In this document: piece by piece, positions 1 through 8,059 of the stretch
How positions within the stretch are numbered: the stretch's first letter is position 1
How the letters are laid out: each line of letters begins with the position of its first letter
NCBI GenBank assembly: GCA_963850915.1
Contig: CAWKND010000004.1
Location: 558,001 to 622,000 of the forward strand
Direction of reading: 5' to 3'
Length of the DNA: 64,000 nt
Origin: CAVTWH01 sp963850915
GTDB lineage: Bacteria > Actinomycetota > Actinomycetes > Mycobacteriales > Micromonosporaceae
Notes under the pieces: model-generated
What the model saw: only the letters and a program-made list of their open reading frames with translations
Told to the model about the DNA's origin: nothing
Databases searched by the model: none
Program-made: the position numbers and the translations under genes

Positions 1-891
1 AGCCCGGCCGCCGACGCGCAGCCGGAGCCGGGAAAGACGGTCAATACCGTTGGCGTGGTCGGCTCCGGGACGATGGCCACCGGGATAGTCGAGGTTTTCG
101 CGCGGGCCGGGTACGACGTGGTGTCGGTGACCCGTGGTGCTGAGCAGTCGGCGAAGGTACGCGCCACGCTCGCCGCCTCGCTGGCCAAGGGCGTCGCACG
201 CGGCAAGGTCACCGAGGCCGAGCGGGACGCAGCGGTAGCCCGGGTGACCTGGAGTACCGAGCTGGGCCAGCTGTCCGACGCCGACCTCGTGATCGAAGCG
301 GTGGTCGAGGAGCTGCCGGTGAAGACGGCGCTCTTCGCCGCGCTCGACGAGATCTGCAAGCCGGGTGTGCTGCTCGCCACCACCACCTCCAGCCTGCCGG
401 TGATCGAGTGCGCGATGGCCACCCAGCGCCCGGCCGACGTGGTCGGGCTGCACTTCTTCAATCCGGCTCCGGTCATGGGGCTGGTCGAGGTGGTCCGCAC
501 CATCCGTACCTCGGCCGCCACGCTGGCCACTGCCGAGGAGACGGTACGCCGGCTGGGCAAGCAGCCGGTGACCTGTGCCGACCGGGCCGGCTTCGTGGTG
601 AACGCGCTGCTCTTCCCGTACCTGAACGACGCGGTACGCATGCTGGAGGCCAGCTACTCCAACGCCGACGACATCGACGCGGCGATGAAGCTGGGCTGCG
701 GGTACCCGATGGGCCCGTTCGAACTGCTCGATGTCGTCGGGCTGGATGTGGCGCTGGCCATCCAGCGGGAGCTCTACCACGAGCTGCGCGAGCCCGGCTT
801 CGCCCCGACGCCGCTGCTGGAGCACCTGGTCACCGCCGGGTACCTGGGCCGCAAGTCGGGTCGGGGCTTCCGCGACCACAGCACCGCCTGA
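1..891 (+). CDS. 3-hydroxybutyryl-CoA dehydrogenase (5' partial)
   Basis: NAD(P)-dependent 3-hydroxyacyl-CoA dehydrogenase that interconverts acetoacetyl-CoA and 3-hydroxybutyryl-CoA. The frame is open from base 1, so the start lies to the left of the window. A Rossmann loop GSGTMATG is visible near base 60. The HFFNP segment, around base 450, carries the family's catalytic histidine. The C-terminal helical 3HCDH domain has the usual GFVVN and YPMGPFELLD motifs. It fits beside the ccr and thiolase genes of this block as a step of the acetyl-CoA to crotonyl-CoA route. It ends in TGA at 889-891. The family is certain, but the preferred chain length and cofactor are inferred. Confidence 0.9.
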   Translation, partial: SPAADAQPEPGKTVNTVGVVGSGTMATGIVEVFARAGYDVVSVTRGAEQSAKVRATLAASLAKGVARGKVTEAERDAAVARVTWSTELGQLSDADLVIEAVVEELPVKTALFAALDEICKPGVLLATTTSSLPVIECAMATQRPADVVGLHFFNPAPVMGLVEVVRTIRTSAATLATAEETVRRLGKQPVTCADRAGFVVNALLFPYLNDAVRMLEASYSNADDIDAAMKLGCGYPMGPFELLDVVGLDVALAIQRELYHELREPGFAPTPLLEHLVTAGYLGRKSGRGFRDHSTA

Positions 892-916
892 GCTGACCGC
901 ACGGGCGTACGCGAAA

Positions 917-922
917 TAGGCT
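917..922 (+). promoter_or_regulatory. -10 box of a leaderless gene
   Basis: TAGGCT lies 6 bases before the GTG at 929. No Shine-Dalgarno sequence is present, so transcription probably begins at the start codon. Confidence 0.5.
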
Positions 923-928
923 TGACTG

Positions 929-1267
929 GTGAGTCCCCGCCGTACCCGCCCCCGACGCCAGCAGCCGACCCCCGAGGAGCGCCCGCTCGACGAGGAGCAG
1001 CTGCTGCGCGGAGTCGACCGGGTGCAGGGGCACGTCGACGGGGAATGGTTGGTACGCAACGTTCCTGGCACCGCGGCCACGAAGCGGTACCGGTGCCCGG
1101 GGTGTGACCAGGAGATCAATCCGGGGGTCGCGCACCTGGTCGCCTGGCCCGCCGACGAGCGCGGCGACCTGGGTGACCGACGTCACTGGCATACCGGCTG
1201 CTGGCGGGCGCGCGATCGGCGTAGCCCGGGTGTCCAGCGGTCGCGCAGCGCGCCCCGATACGGTTGA
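929..1267 (+). CDS. small Zn-ribbon-like conserved protein
   Basis: A 112-residue basic protein. The N-terminal 30 residues are rich in Arg, Pro and Gln. A CPGC pair near residue 58 and a later HWHTGCW segment near residue 87 could together bind one metal ion. I recognise the layout as a conserved actinobacterial family, sometimes named ATP/GTP-binding protein without evidence, and I assign no function. The GTG start is chosen because TAGGCT sits 6 bases upstream, the spacing of a leaderless transcript. It is followed at once by the hydrolase gene. Confidence 0.7.
   Translation: MSPRRTRPRRQQPTPEERPLDEEQLLRGVDRVQGHVDGEWLVRNVPGTAATKRYRCPGCDQEINPGVAHLVAWPADERGDLGDRRHWHTGCWRARDRRSPGVQRSRSAPRYG
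1259..1264 (+). promoter_or_regulatory. -10 box of a leaderless gene
   Basis: TACGGT lies 6 bases before the ATG at 1271. It overlaps the last codons and stop of the preceding gene. Confidence 0.5.
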
Positions 1268-1270
1268 TCC

Positions 1271-2101
1271 ATGGCCCCTTCCACGCCCCTCACGGATGCC
1301 GAAGGCGCGCAGCCGATCCGCGCGAACTCGGTGCTGCCCGCCCGCCGCGCGGACATCGAACTGCAGACGGCCGACGGTCTGACCCTGGTCGGTGAGCTGG
1401 CGCTACCGGCCGACCGGCCGCCGGTGGCCACCCTGATCTGCCTGCATCCGCTGCCCACCCACGGCGGCATGATGGACAGCCACATCTTCCGCAAGGCCGC
1501 GTGGCGCCTGCCCGCGTTGGCGGGCCTGGCCGTGCTGCGCTTCAACACGAGGGGTACCAGCAGTGTGCGCGGTACCTCGCAGGGCAGCTTCGACGCGGGC
1601 GACGGCGAGCGCTACGACGTCGCGGCCGCCATCGAGTACGCCGAGTTCGCCGAACTGCCGAACCTGTGGGTACTCGGCTGGTCCTTCGGTACCGACCTGG
1701 CCCTCAAGTACGGTGCGGAGCCCTCGGTCACCGGGCTGATCCTGCTCTCGCCGCCGCTGCGCTTCTCCGCGCCGGCGGACCTTGCCCAGTGGGCGGCCAA
1801 CGGCAAGCCGGTGACCGCGCTGGTACCCGAGTTCGACGACTACCTGCGCCCAGTTGAGGCGCGGCAACGGTTCGAGGCGATCCCGCAGGCGGAGGTCGTC
1901 GGCGTACCGGGTGCCAAGCACCTGTGGGTCGGCGACGCGGAGACGGTACTCGACGAGATCGTGAAGCGGGTGGCTCCCTCGGCGTACCCGCTGCCCGGCG
2001 AGTGGTCAGGCCCGATGGAGTACGGCGACGCCAGTGCGTACGCGAACCGTACCGTCGCCGCGTTCGCCGACACCCCCGTACCCGGCCCGCTCAGCTCCTG
2101 A
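1271..2101 (+). CDS. alpha/beta hydrolase
   Basis: A 276-residue soluble alpha/beta-hydrolase. The nucleophile elbow GWSFGTD puts the serine near residue 138. An HP-LPTHGG segment near residue 60 could form the oxyanion region, and GAKHLW near residue 217 gives the likely catalytic His. RFNTRG near residue 94 is typical of the short actinobacterial members related to YtfE/YsgA-like or dienelactone-type hydrolases. The substrate is unknown. It is leaderless, with TACGGT 6 bases before ATG. It converges on the DivIVA-like genes read from the other strand. Confidence 0.8.
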   Translation: MAPSTPLTDAEGAQPIRANSVLPARRADIELQTADGLTLVGELALPADRPPVATLICLHPLPTHGGMMDSHIFRKAAWRLPALAGLAVLRFNTRGTSSVRGTSQGSFDAGDGERYDVAAAIEYAEFAELPNLWVLGWSFGTDLALKYGAEPSVTGLILLSPPLRFSAPADLAQWAANGKPVTALVPEFDDYLRPVEARQRFEAIPQAEVVGVPGAKHLWVGDAETVLDEIVKRVAPSAYPLPGEWSGPMEYGDASAYANRTVAAFADTPVPGPLSS

Positions 2102-2152
2102 CCCGCGCCGGGAAGTACGGCGCCGGGGGAAGTAGGGCCGATCGTGCGCGGG

Positions 2153-2764
2153 TTACTCGCCCTCGGCCGGCTCGGCGCCCACGCTGACCCGGTCAGCCGA
2201 GCCACCCTGCCGGCGCGCGACCGGGCCCCGCTTGTTCCCGCGCGGCGCCTCAGCAGCCGGCGCTCCGCCAGCAGCAACGTCCCTGGCGTCGTTGCTGGTA
2301 CCAGGCAGCTCCGCCTGGATCGCCTCGCCGTAGGAGAGTTCCGCGCTGGCGCCCTCGGTGTCGGCGTCCTCAGCGTCGGCTCCTTGGGCGCTGGAGGTGT
2401 CAACGCGTTCGGCGTCCGCGCCAGCCAAATCCTTGCCGTCCGCAGACTCCTCGGCGCCGTCACCGTTGGCCATGTCCGCTACGTCTGCGTCGGCTACATC
2501 CGCCTGGGCTACATCCGGCTCGGCCACGCCAGCGCCGGCCACCTCTGCGTCGGCTGAATCCGCCTGCGCAACAGCTGCTACACCCGCGCCAGCCACATCC
2601 GCGCCAGCCACATCCGCGTCAACCGGGCCTGCGTCCGCCAGATCCGCGTCAGCCAGATCCGCCTCTGGCACATCTGCGTCAGCCACATCTGCGTCAGCCA
2701 GATCTCGCGTCAGCCAGATCCGCGTCAGCCAGATCTGCGTCCGCCGGGCTCGCGTCAGCCACAT
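2153..2764 (-). other. displaced acidic C-terminal tail of the DivIVA-like protein
   Basis: This minus-strand frame continues the alanine/aspartate repeat (ADADV, ADADL) of the gene that starts at 4517, but one frame away. Deleting a single base near 2705 joins the two frames and would extend the protein by about 180 residues. The distal part loses the repeat and ends in a basic then acidic tail with RGNKRGP. There is no start codon or ribosome site of its own that I trust, so I read it as the displaced end of the upstream gene and not as a separate protein. Confidence 0.55.
2500..2760. repeat. degenerate 15/18-bp in-frame minisatellite
   Basis: Imperfect units built on GCGTCAGCCAGATCC and close variants. 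On the minus strand they encode repeated Ala-Asp-Ala-Asp-(Leu/Val) blocks. There are no spacers, so this is not a CRISPR array. Confidence 0.75.
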
Positions 2765-4517
2765 CTGCGTCCGCGGCAGCTATCGTCCGCCGGGCTCGCG
2801 TCCGCCTCATCCGCGTCCGAGTCGCCTCCAGCCGGGTCCGTCCGGGCCGAGCCTGGCCAAGTCCGAGCCGGCCAAGTCCGAGCCGGCCAAGTCCGAGCCG
2901 GCCGTCCGGGTCATCCAGATCCACATCCACGACGTCTACGTTCGCGTCGGCGTCGACCCGATTCGCGTCTGACACCGCAGCGTCTGCGGTAGTCGCGGCG
3001 TCGACAGCGGCGGACGCGTCCTCGGCCGCCCGGGTTTCGCGCGGATCAGCAGCCACGTCGGGCGCGACCGCGTCGGCACCGGCGAGGAGATCGGTGCTGT
3101 TGGCAGCGTTGTCGCCAGGCGTTCCCGCCGCGCCACCAATCGGCGCGGCATCGTGCGCCGGGACGTTGTCGTGCGCGTCGCGTGCGGGGCCGTCGCTGAA
3201 CGGTGCCGCGCCGCTCGCGGCCAGAATGCTCGCGCCTGGCTGGGCGGAAGCCTGCGCTGGCGGCTGCTTGGACGACGGCCGCCGCAGCGGCAGGACTTCG
3301 GTCACCTGCTCGGGCAAACCGCCGAGCGGGAGTGCGATCGTGTCCTGGCTCATCCGAGCCGCCTCGACCTGCTTCGAGGCGTCGGCGGCTGCCGCGCGGG
3401 CGGCTTCGGCCTGCTGGTGTGCGGTGACCGCCTGCTGGTGTGCCGCGGCGGCCTGCCGCTGGGCGGCCTCGCGTTGCCGGTGCGCCTCGGCAGCCTCGGC
3501 CTGAACCTGGGCGAGCTGCTGGAGCGCGGCACCGGCCTGCTGCTGCGCGGCGACGGCATGTGCTTGGGCATCCTCGGCCTGGGCGGCGGCGACGGCGGTG
3601 TGCTGCTGGTACTCGGCGGCCTGCCGGTGTGCCTGGGCGGCCTGCCGCTGCGCCTCGCCGACGATCCGCTCGGCCTGGGCGCGGGCACCGGCAAGGATCT
3701 GCTCGGCCTGCGCCTGCGCTGCCTCGACAGCCCGGCGCGCCGCCTCCTCGGCCTGTGCACGAGCCGCGCCGAGCTGCTGCTCGTGCTGCTGGCGGGCGGC
3801 CCCGTGCTCTGCCTCCAGGCCGGCCCGGCGGGTCGCCACCTCCTGATCGAGCTGGCCACGGTGGTGCCGGGCGTACGCCTCGGTATCCGCCTGGGTCTGC
3901 GCGGCGACGGCGGCGGCTGCCTCAGTGACCTCGCGGGCCTGTGCCTGGGCGCGTGCCAGCGCGCCGGCCGCCTCCTGCTGCATCCGCGCGGTGGCATCCC
4001 GGCTCTCCGCCAGCTCGGCGGCTGCCTGGGCCTGGCGGGCGTGTACCGCCTGCTCCTCCTCGGCCCGGCGGGCGGCCAGCGCCAGCTCGAAGTCGCGGAT
4101 CGCCTGGGCATGCTGGGCGCGGGCGTCGGAGAGCAGCTGACGGGCCTGTGCGCGCAGCTCCTCCACGCCGGCCTCCGCGTCCGCGCGGATCTGGTCGGCC
4201 TGCTCCTCGGCCATGGCCAGGATCTGCTCCACCCGCGGGCCCAGGTGACGGAACGAGACCTGACTTGGTACGACCGTTGTGGTAACCCGACGCCGCTGCT
4301 CGGTCAGCTCGTGCTGCAGGTGCTGGATCTGTGTGGCCAGCCCCTGTACCTGTTCGAAGGCACTGTCGCGTTCAGACTCCAGGGCGGCGAGTTCGGCGTC
4401 CATCCGCCGGAACTCGTCGTCGACCTGCTTTTGGCTGTATCCGCGGAAAACCACCGTGAAGGTGGGCTCGGAGGCGACACCGTCGCCGAGTGCGAACAAG
4501 TCCCCGTCGTGCGACAT
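2694..4517 (-). CDS. DivIVA-domain coiled-coil protein with repetitive acidic tail
   Basis: A peripheral cytoskeletal-type protein, probably at the cell pole or envelope. Residues 13-40 carry the DivIVA-like motif TFTVVFRGYSQKQVDDEF. Residues 40-400 are an almost unbroken Ala/Gln/Glu coiled coil. The rest is Ala/Asp-rich. The ATG at 4517 is preferred over 4562 because GGATGGTGAG lies just upstream. It is a paralogue of the gene at 4628-5908, and the two are read in tandem. The segment at about 2785-2905 reads as Arg-rich sequence but becomes acidic again if three single bases are removed, and a fourth extra base near 2705 gives early termination. The true C-terminus is therefore doubtful. Confidence 0.75.
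   Translation of the reverse strand: MSHDGDLFALGDGVASEPTFTVVFRGYSQKQVDDEFRRMDAELAALESERDSAFEQVQGLATQIQHLQHELTEQRRRVTTTVVPSQVSFRHLGPRVEQILAMAEEQADQIRADAEAGVEELRAQARQLLSDARAQHAQAIRDFELALAARRAEEEQAVHARQAQAAAELAESRDATARMQQEAAGALARAQAQAREVTEAAAAVAAQTQADTEAYARHHRGQLDQEVATRRAGLEAEHGAARQQHEQQLGAARAQAEEAARRAVEAAQAQAEQILAGARAQAERIVGEAQRQAAQAHRQAAEYQQHTAVAAAQAEDAQAHAVAAQQQAGAALQQLAQVQAEAAEAHRQREAAQRQAAAAHQQAVTAHQQAEAARAAAADASKQVEAARMSQDTIALPLGGLPEQVTEVLPLRRPSSKQPPAQASAQPGASILAASGAAPFSDGPARDAHDNVPAHDAAPIGGAAGTPGDNAANSTDLLAGADAVAPDVAADPRETRAAEDASAAVDAATTADAAVSDANRVDADANVDVVDVDLDDPDGRLGLGRLGLGRLGLGQARPGRTRLEATRTRMRRTRARRTIAAADADVADASPADADLADADLADARSG
2847..2905. repeat. 15-bp tandem repeat
   Basis: About three and a half copies of CCAAGTCCGAGCCGG within the 3' part of the DivIVA-like gene. 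On the minus strand the acidic reading gives GSDLA repeated. Confidence 0.8.
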
Positions 4518-4627
4518 CTCACCATCCTCACACGCCATGTCCCGCCCCGCTCGGTTACACACCGAACGTGACGGGACATGTGATCAAGCGCGCTTGTCTA
4601 CTTCACTGTGAGTAGTTATGCCTGTAC

Positions 4628-5908
4628 TCAGGCCCTTCTGGCCGGTTTCTCCGCGTCGGCGAGGACGTGCTCGATCTGCTCGGCGACCGCTTCGACCTTC
4701 TCCTCGACCTTGGCCGGCTCGGCGGGCTTGGCGCCCATCCCGGGCACGATCCCGGCGAGGCCGGAGAGCATCTGGCCGAGCTGGGAGGTGACCGCGTCCT
4801 TCTGGCGGGTCAGCTCCTCGACGGCGCGACGAGCCGTGGAGGTGGTCAGGTCGGCCTCGCTGCGGGCGTCGCTGACCAGCCGGTGGGCCTCGCTGCGGGC
4901 TTCGTTGAGCGCCTTGTCCGCGGCGGCCTTGGCGTTCTCGGTGGTCTCCTGCGCGATCCGCTCGGACTCGACGCGGCGCGCCTCGGCCCGCTGCTCGATC
5001 TCCTTGGCCCGCTCCTCGGCGTTGCGGGCGCGCTGCTCGGCCTCGGTGACCAGCTTGTTGGTGGCGGCCACGGCGGCGTTGTGCCGCTGCGACTCTTCGC
5101 GCTCGGAACTCTCCCGACGCTCGGCCAGCTCCAGCTGCAGGGCCTGCAGGTCCTTGTCGCGCTTGTCCTTGGCGTCGGAGAGCAGCTTGGTCGCCTCGGC
5201 GCGGCGCTCCTCGGCCTCCCGGGCCACCTTGGCGCGCAGCTGGGTGATCTCGCGCTCGGCCGTGGCGCGCAGCGTGGAGACCTCGCGCTCGGTGGTCGCC
5301 TTCAACTCGGCGACCTCGTGGCCGGTCTGCGCACGCAGCTGCTTGGTCTCGCGGTCGGCGTCCGCACGCAGGCCGTCCGCCTCGCGGCGGGCCTGGACGC
5401 GTACCTCCGCGGCCTCCCGCTCGGCGGCGGTGCGGTGGTTGCTGGCCTCCCGCTCGGCGGTGGCCTTCATCGCGGCGGCCTCGGCGCGCGCCTTGTCGGT
5501 GATCTCGCGGGCCTCCAGCCGGGCGCCCGAGTTGATCCCCTCGGCGTCCCGCTTGGCCTCGCCGCGGTGGTCGTTGGCCTGCTCTTCGGCCAGCCGCAGG
5601 ATCTGCTCCACCCTGGTACCCAGGCCGGAGAGCGTCGGGCGGCTGTTCTCTTCGAGCTGCTTGCTGGTGTCGGTGAGCTTCTGCTCGACCGAGTTCAGCC
5701 GCTGCTCGGCTTGGCGCAGTCGTCGCTGCGCATCGTTCATGCGCTGGTCAGACTCGGTGCGGGCCTGCTCAGCCTGGGCAATCGCGCCGTTGAGGCGGGC
5801 GACGTACGCGTCGACCTGGGGCCGGTCGTATCCGCGGAGTACGACGCTGAACTCCTTGTTGGAGTTGTCGTCGTCGAAGAACGCAAGTGGGGGGGACTGC
5901 TGGGCCAT
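4628..5908 (-). CDS. DivIVA-domain coiled-coil protein
   Basis: A 426-residue cytoplasmic or membrane-associated coiled-coil protein. Residues 16-38 hold the DivIVA-like head EFSVVLRGYDRPQVDAYVARL. Residues 40-390 are charged heptad sequence rich in Ala, Glu and Arg, with a basic end KPARRA. The ATG at 5908 follows AGGATG, a good ribosome site, so I prefer it to the upstream ATG at 5938. This head with a long coil is shared by Wag31-like and other actinobacterial polar-growth proteins. The exact role is not known to me. It stands just upstream of its paralogue on the same strand. Confidence 0.8.
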   Translation of the reverse strand: MAQQSPPLAFFDDDNSNKEFSVVLRGYDRPQVDAYVARLNGAIAQAEQARTESDQRMNDAQRRLRQAEQRLNSVEQKLTDTSKQLEENSRPTLSGLGTRVEQILRLAEEQANDHRGEAKRDAEGINSGARLEAREITDKARAEAAAMKATAEREASNHRTAAEREAAEVRVQARREADGLRADADRETKQLRAQTGHEVAELKATTEREVSTLRATAEREITQLRAKVAREAEERRAEATKLLSDAKDKRDKDLQALQLELAERRESSEREESQRHNAAVAATNKLVTEAEQRARNAEERAKEIEQRAEARRVESERIAQETTENAKAAADKALNEARSEAHRLVSDARSEADLTTSTARRAVEELTRQKDAVTSQLGQMLSGLAGIVPGMGAKPAEPAKVEEKVEAVAEQIEHVLADAEKPARRA

Positions 5909-6040
5909 TGGCACATCCTGGCAGATGGCTCCGGGCACCGGAAGCCCGGATGTGCCAGGTCTTGCGGATTATCACACCGCGGCGGGTGACTCGTGGGGCA
6001 ACCGGGGAACCTGCCCGAAATCTACCTTTCGGTACGGTGC

Positions 6041-7369
6041 TCAGTGGCCACGGAACCGGTTGATCGCTGTGCGATGACGCTCTCGCAACTCTGCGTCGCG
6101 TACGCCCAGCCCCTCCTCCGGCGCGAGGCACAGTACGCCCACCTTGCCCTGGTGTGCGTTGCGATGTACCTCCCATGCCGCCTGTCCGGTCTGCTCCAGC
6201 GGATAGCACCGGGACAGGGTCGGGTGGATGCGCCCCAGCGCCACCAGCCGGTTGGCCTGCCACGCCTCCCGGTAGTTGGCGAAGTGGCTGCCGATGATCC
6301 GTTTGAGGTGCATCCACAGGTACCGGTTGTCGTAGGAGTGCTGGTACCCGCTGGTGGACGCGCAGGTCACGATGGTGCCGCCGCGCTTGGCGACGAACAC
6401 GCTGGCGCCGAAGGTCTCCCGGCCCGGGTGCTCGAACACGATGTCCGGGTCCTCGCCGCCGGTCAGCTCGCGGATCCGCGCGCCGAACCGCCGCCACTCG
6501 GACTCGTCGGGGGCACCGTCGACCCAGAACCGGTACCCCTCGGCCGCCCGGTCGATCACCAGCTCGGCACCCATCCGCCGGCACAGCTGCGCCTTCTCCG
6601 GGCTGGACACCACGCACACCGGGATGGCTCCACCGTGCAGTGCCAGCTGGGTGGCGTACGAGCCGAGGCCACCCGAGGCGCCCCAGATCAGTACCACGTC
6701 GCCCTGTTTCATGTTCGCGCCGTGGTGGGAGACCAGCTGGCGGTAGGCGGTCGAGTTGACCAGCCCCGGGCTGGCCGCCTCCTCCCAGGTCAGGTGCGCC
6801 GGCTTGGGCATCAGCTGGTTCGCCTTGACCAGCGCCAGCTCGGCCAGGCCGCCGAAGTTGGTCTCGAAGCCCCAGATCCGTTGCTGCGGGTCGAGCATCG
6901 TGTCGTCGTGGCCGGCCGCGTCCTCCAGTTCGACGGAGAGACAGTGCGCAACCACCTCGTCGCCCGGCCGCCACTTGGTCACGCCCGCGCCGACCCGCAG
7001 GACCACGCCCGCGGCGTCCGAACCGACCACGTGGTACGGCAGGTCGTGCTTCTTCGTCAGCGCGGAAACCTTGCCGTACCGGCGCAGGAAGCTGAACGTG
7101 GCGACCGGCTCGAAGATCGAGGTCCACACGGTGTTGTAGTTGACCGCGCTGGCCATGACCGCGATGAGCGCCTCGCCGGGGCCGAGCTCCGGGGTGGGTA
7201 CGTCCTGCACGTGCAGTGCCTTGCGCGGGTCCTTGTCCCGGGTCGCCAGCCCGTCGAACAGCTGGGCTTCGTCGGCGCGTACCACCACGCCCCGGTAGCT
7301 GTCCGGGACCGGCAGGGCGCCCAGGGCACCCCGGTCGCCCGCGAGGATGGCATCGAGAATCTGCTGCAT
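6041..7369 (-). CDS. ccr: crotonyl-CoA carboxylase/reductase
   Basis: Reductive carboxylation of crotonyl-CoA to (2S)-ethylmalonyl-CoA with NADPH and CO2. At 442 residues it is a normal Ccr of the MDR superfamily. The NADPH loop ASGGLGSYA is near residue 231. Residues matching the CO2-binding set of the Kitasatospora enzyme are present: N79 in NYNTVW, F168-E169 in WGFETNFG and H362 in GSHFANYREA. The ATG at 7369 follows GGAGGT at ideal spacing, so the longer frame from 7462 is not used. An operator-like palindrome lies 45 bases upstream. Together with thiolase, dehydrogenase and epimerase it makes ethylmalonyl-CoA, for the ethylmalonyl pathway or polyketide extender supply. Confidence 0.95.
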   Translation of the reverse strand: MQQILDAILAGDRGALGALPVPDSYRGVVVRADEAQLFDGLATRDKDPRKALHVQDVPTPELGPGEALIAVMASAVNYNTVWTSIFEPVATFSFLRRYGKVSALTKKHDLPYHVVGSDAAGVVLRVGAGVTKWRPGDEVVAHCLSVELEDAAGHDDTMLDPQQRIWGFETNFGGLAELALVKANQLMPKPAHLTWEEAASPGLVNSTAYRQLVSHHGANMKQGDVVLIWGASGGLGSYATQLALHGGAIPVCVVSSPEKAQLCRRMGAELVIDRAAEGYRFWVDGAPDESEWRRFGARIRELTGGEDPDIVFEHPGRETFGASVFVAKRGGTIVTCASTSGYQHSYDNRYLWMHLKRIIGSHFANYREAWQANRLVALGRIHPTLSRCYPLEQTGQAAWEVHRNAHQGKVGVLCLAPEEGLGVRDAELRERHRTAINRFRGH

Positions 7370-7413
7370 GGACGGACCTCCGTTGGTCGCCAGCGGGGCT
7401 GGTGCAGCGGAGG

Positions 7414-7428
7414 TTACCGACGAGTAGC
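7414..7428. promoter_or_regulatory. putative operator, acyl-CoA regulon site 1
   Basis: TTACCGACGAGTAGC, an imperfect TAC-N6-GTA palindrome 45 bases upstream of the ccr start. The core recurs at 7996, 46808 and 50223, each time upstream of acyl-CoA or electron-transfer genes. Confidence 0.6.
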
Positions 7429-7495
7429 AGGGCAGCGGAACGGATCTGTGCTCGAAGCACACGAGACGGTGCGCAAAGGTGCACGCAGCGGGTGC

Positions 7496-7975
7496 TCAGC
7501 GTGCGGGTTCGACCAGCTCCACGAGTACCCCGCCGGCGTCCTTGGGGTGCACGAAGTTGATCCGGGAGCCACCCGTACCGCCGCGGGCGTGCTCGTAGAG
7601 CAGGCGTACCCCGCGGGCACGCAGGGTGGCGGCGGCCACCTCGACGTCGGCGACCGTGTAGGCCACCTGCTGTACGCCGGGTCCGTTGCGCTCCAGGAAC
7701 TTCGCGATCGGGGAGTCGGCGTGCAGCGGTGCGAGCAGCTGAACGCAGCCCTTGGCGGGATCGGGGCCGACCGAGAGCATCGCCTCCCGTACCCCCTGTT
7801 CCTCGTTCACCTCAACATGGACGCACGCCATCCCGAAGGTCTGCCGGTAGTACTCGACCGCCGCGTCGAGGTCGGCGACGGCCACGCCGACGTGATCCAG
7901 GCCCAGCAAGCCGATGCCGGTGTCGTCGAGTGTGACCGGGGCCGCAGTGGCCTTGGGATCCGAGTGCTCTGTCAT
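7496..7975 (-). CDS. mce: methylmalonyl-CoA/ethylmalonyl-CoA epimerase
   Basis: A VOC-fold metalloenzyme of 159 residues that epimerises methylmalonyl-CoA and probably ethylmalonyl-CoA. Its motifs are DHVGVAVADLDAAVEYY near residue 29, a middle HVEVNEEQGVREAML, QQVAYTVADV near residue 97 and the C-terminal metal site INFVHPKDAGGVLVELVE. Its neighbours are ccr downstream on the same strand and thiolase divergently upstream. The site CTACCGTTAAGTAGG lies between the two divergent starts. The product could serve either the MCM/ECM route or Ccr-derived ethylmalonyl-CoA. Confidence 0.93.
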   Translation of the reverse strand: MTEHSDPKATAAPVTLDDTGIGLLGLDHVGVAVADLDAAVEYYRQTFGMACVHVEVNEEQGVREAMLSVGPDPAKGCVQLLAPLHADSPIAKFLERNGPGVQQVAYTVADVEVAAATLRARGVRLLYEHARGGTGGSRINFVHPKDAGGVLVELVEPAR

Positions 7976-7995
7976 GACCGTTACCCTTACCCGAA

Positions 7996-8010
7996 CTACC
8001 GTTAAGTAGG
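7996..8010. promoter_or_regulatory. putative operator, acyl-CoA regulon site 2
   Basis: CTACCGTTAAGTAGG sits in the 84-base gap between the divergent epimerase and thiolase genes. It shares the YTACC...AGTAG frame of the other three sites. Confidence 0.6.
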
Positions 8011-8059
8011 AAAGCAGCTAGGTAGCAACACGATCCCAGGTCCTGCGGAGGCGAACACT

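Noticed and set aside
3153..4571. 472-codon Leu/Gly-rich plus-strand frame
   Set aside because: Antisense shadow of the DivIVA-like coiled coil. Its composition mirrors the Ala/Gln codons of the real gene.
4598..4615. CTACT and AGTAG inverted repeat between the two DivIVA-like genes as a fifth regulon site
   Set aside because: The half-sites are spaced 8 bases apart, not 5, and the central YTACC...AGTAG arrangement is not met.
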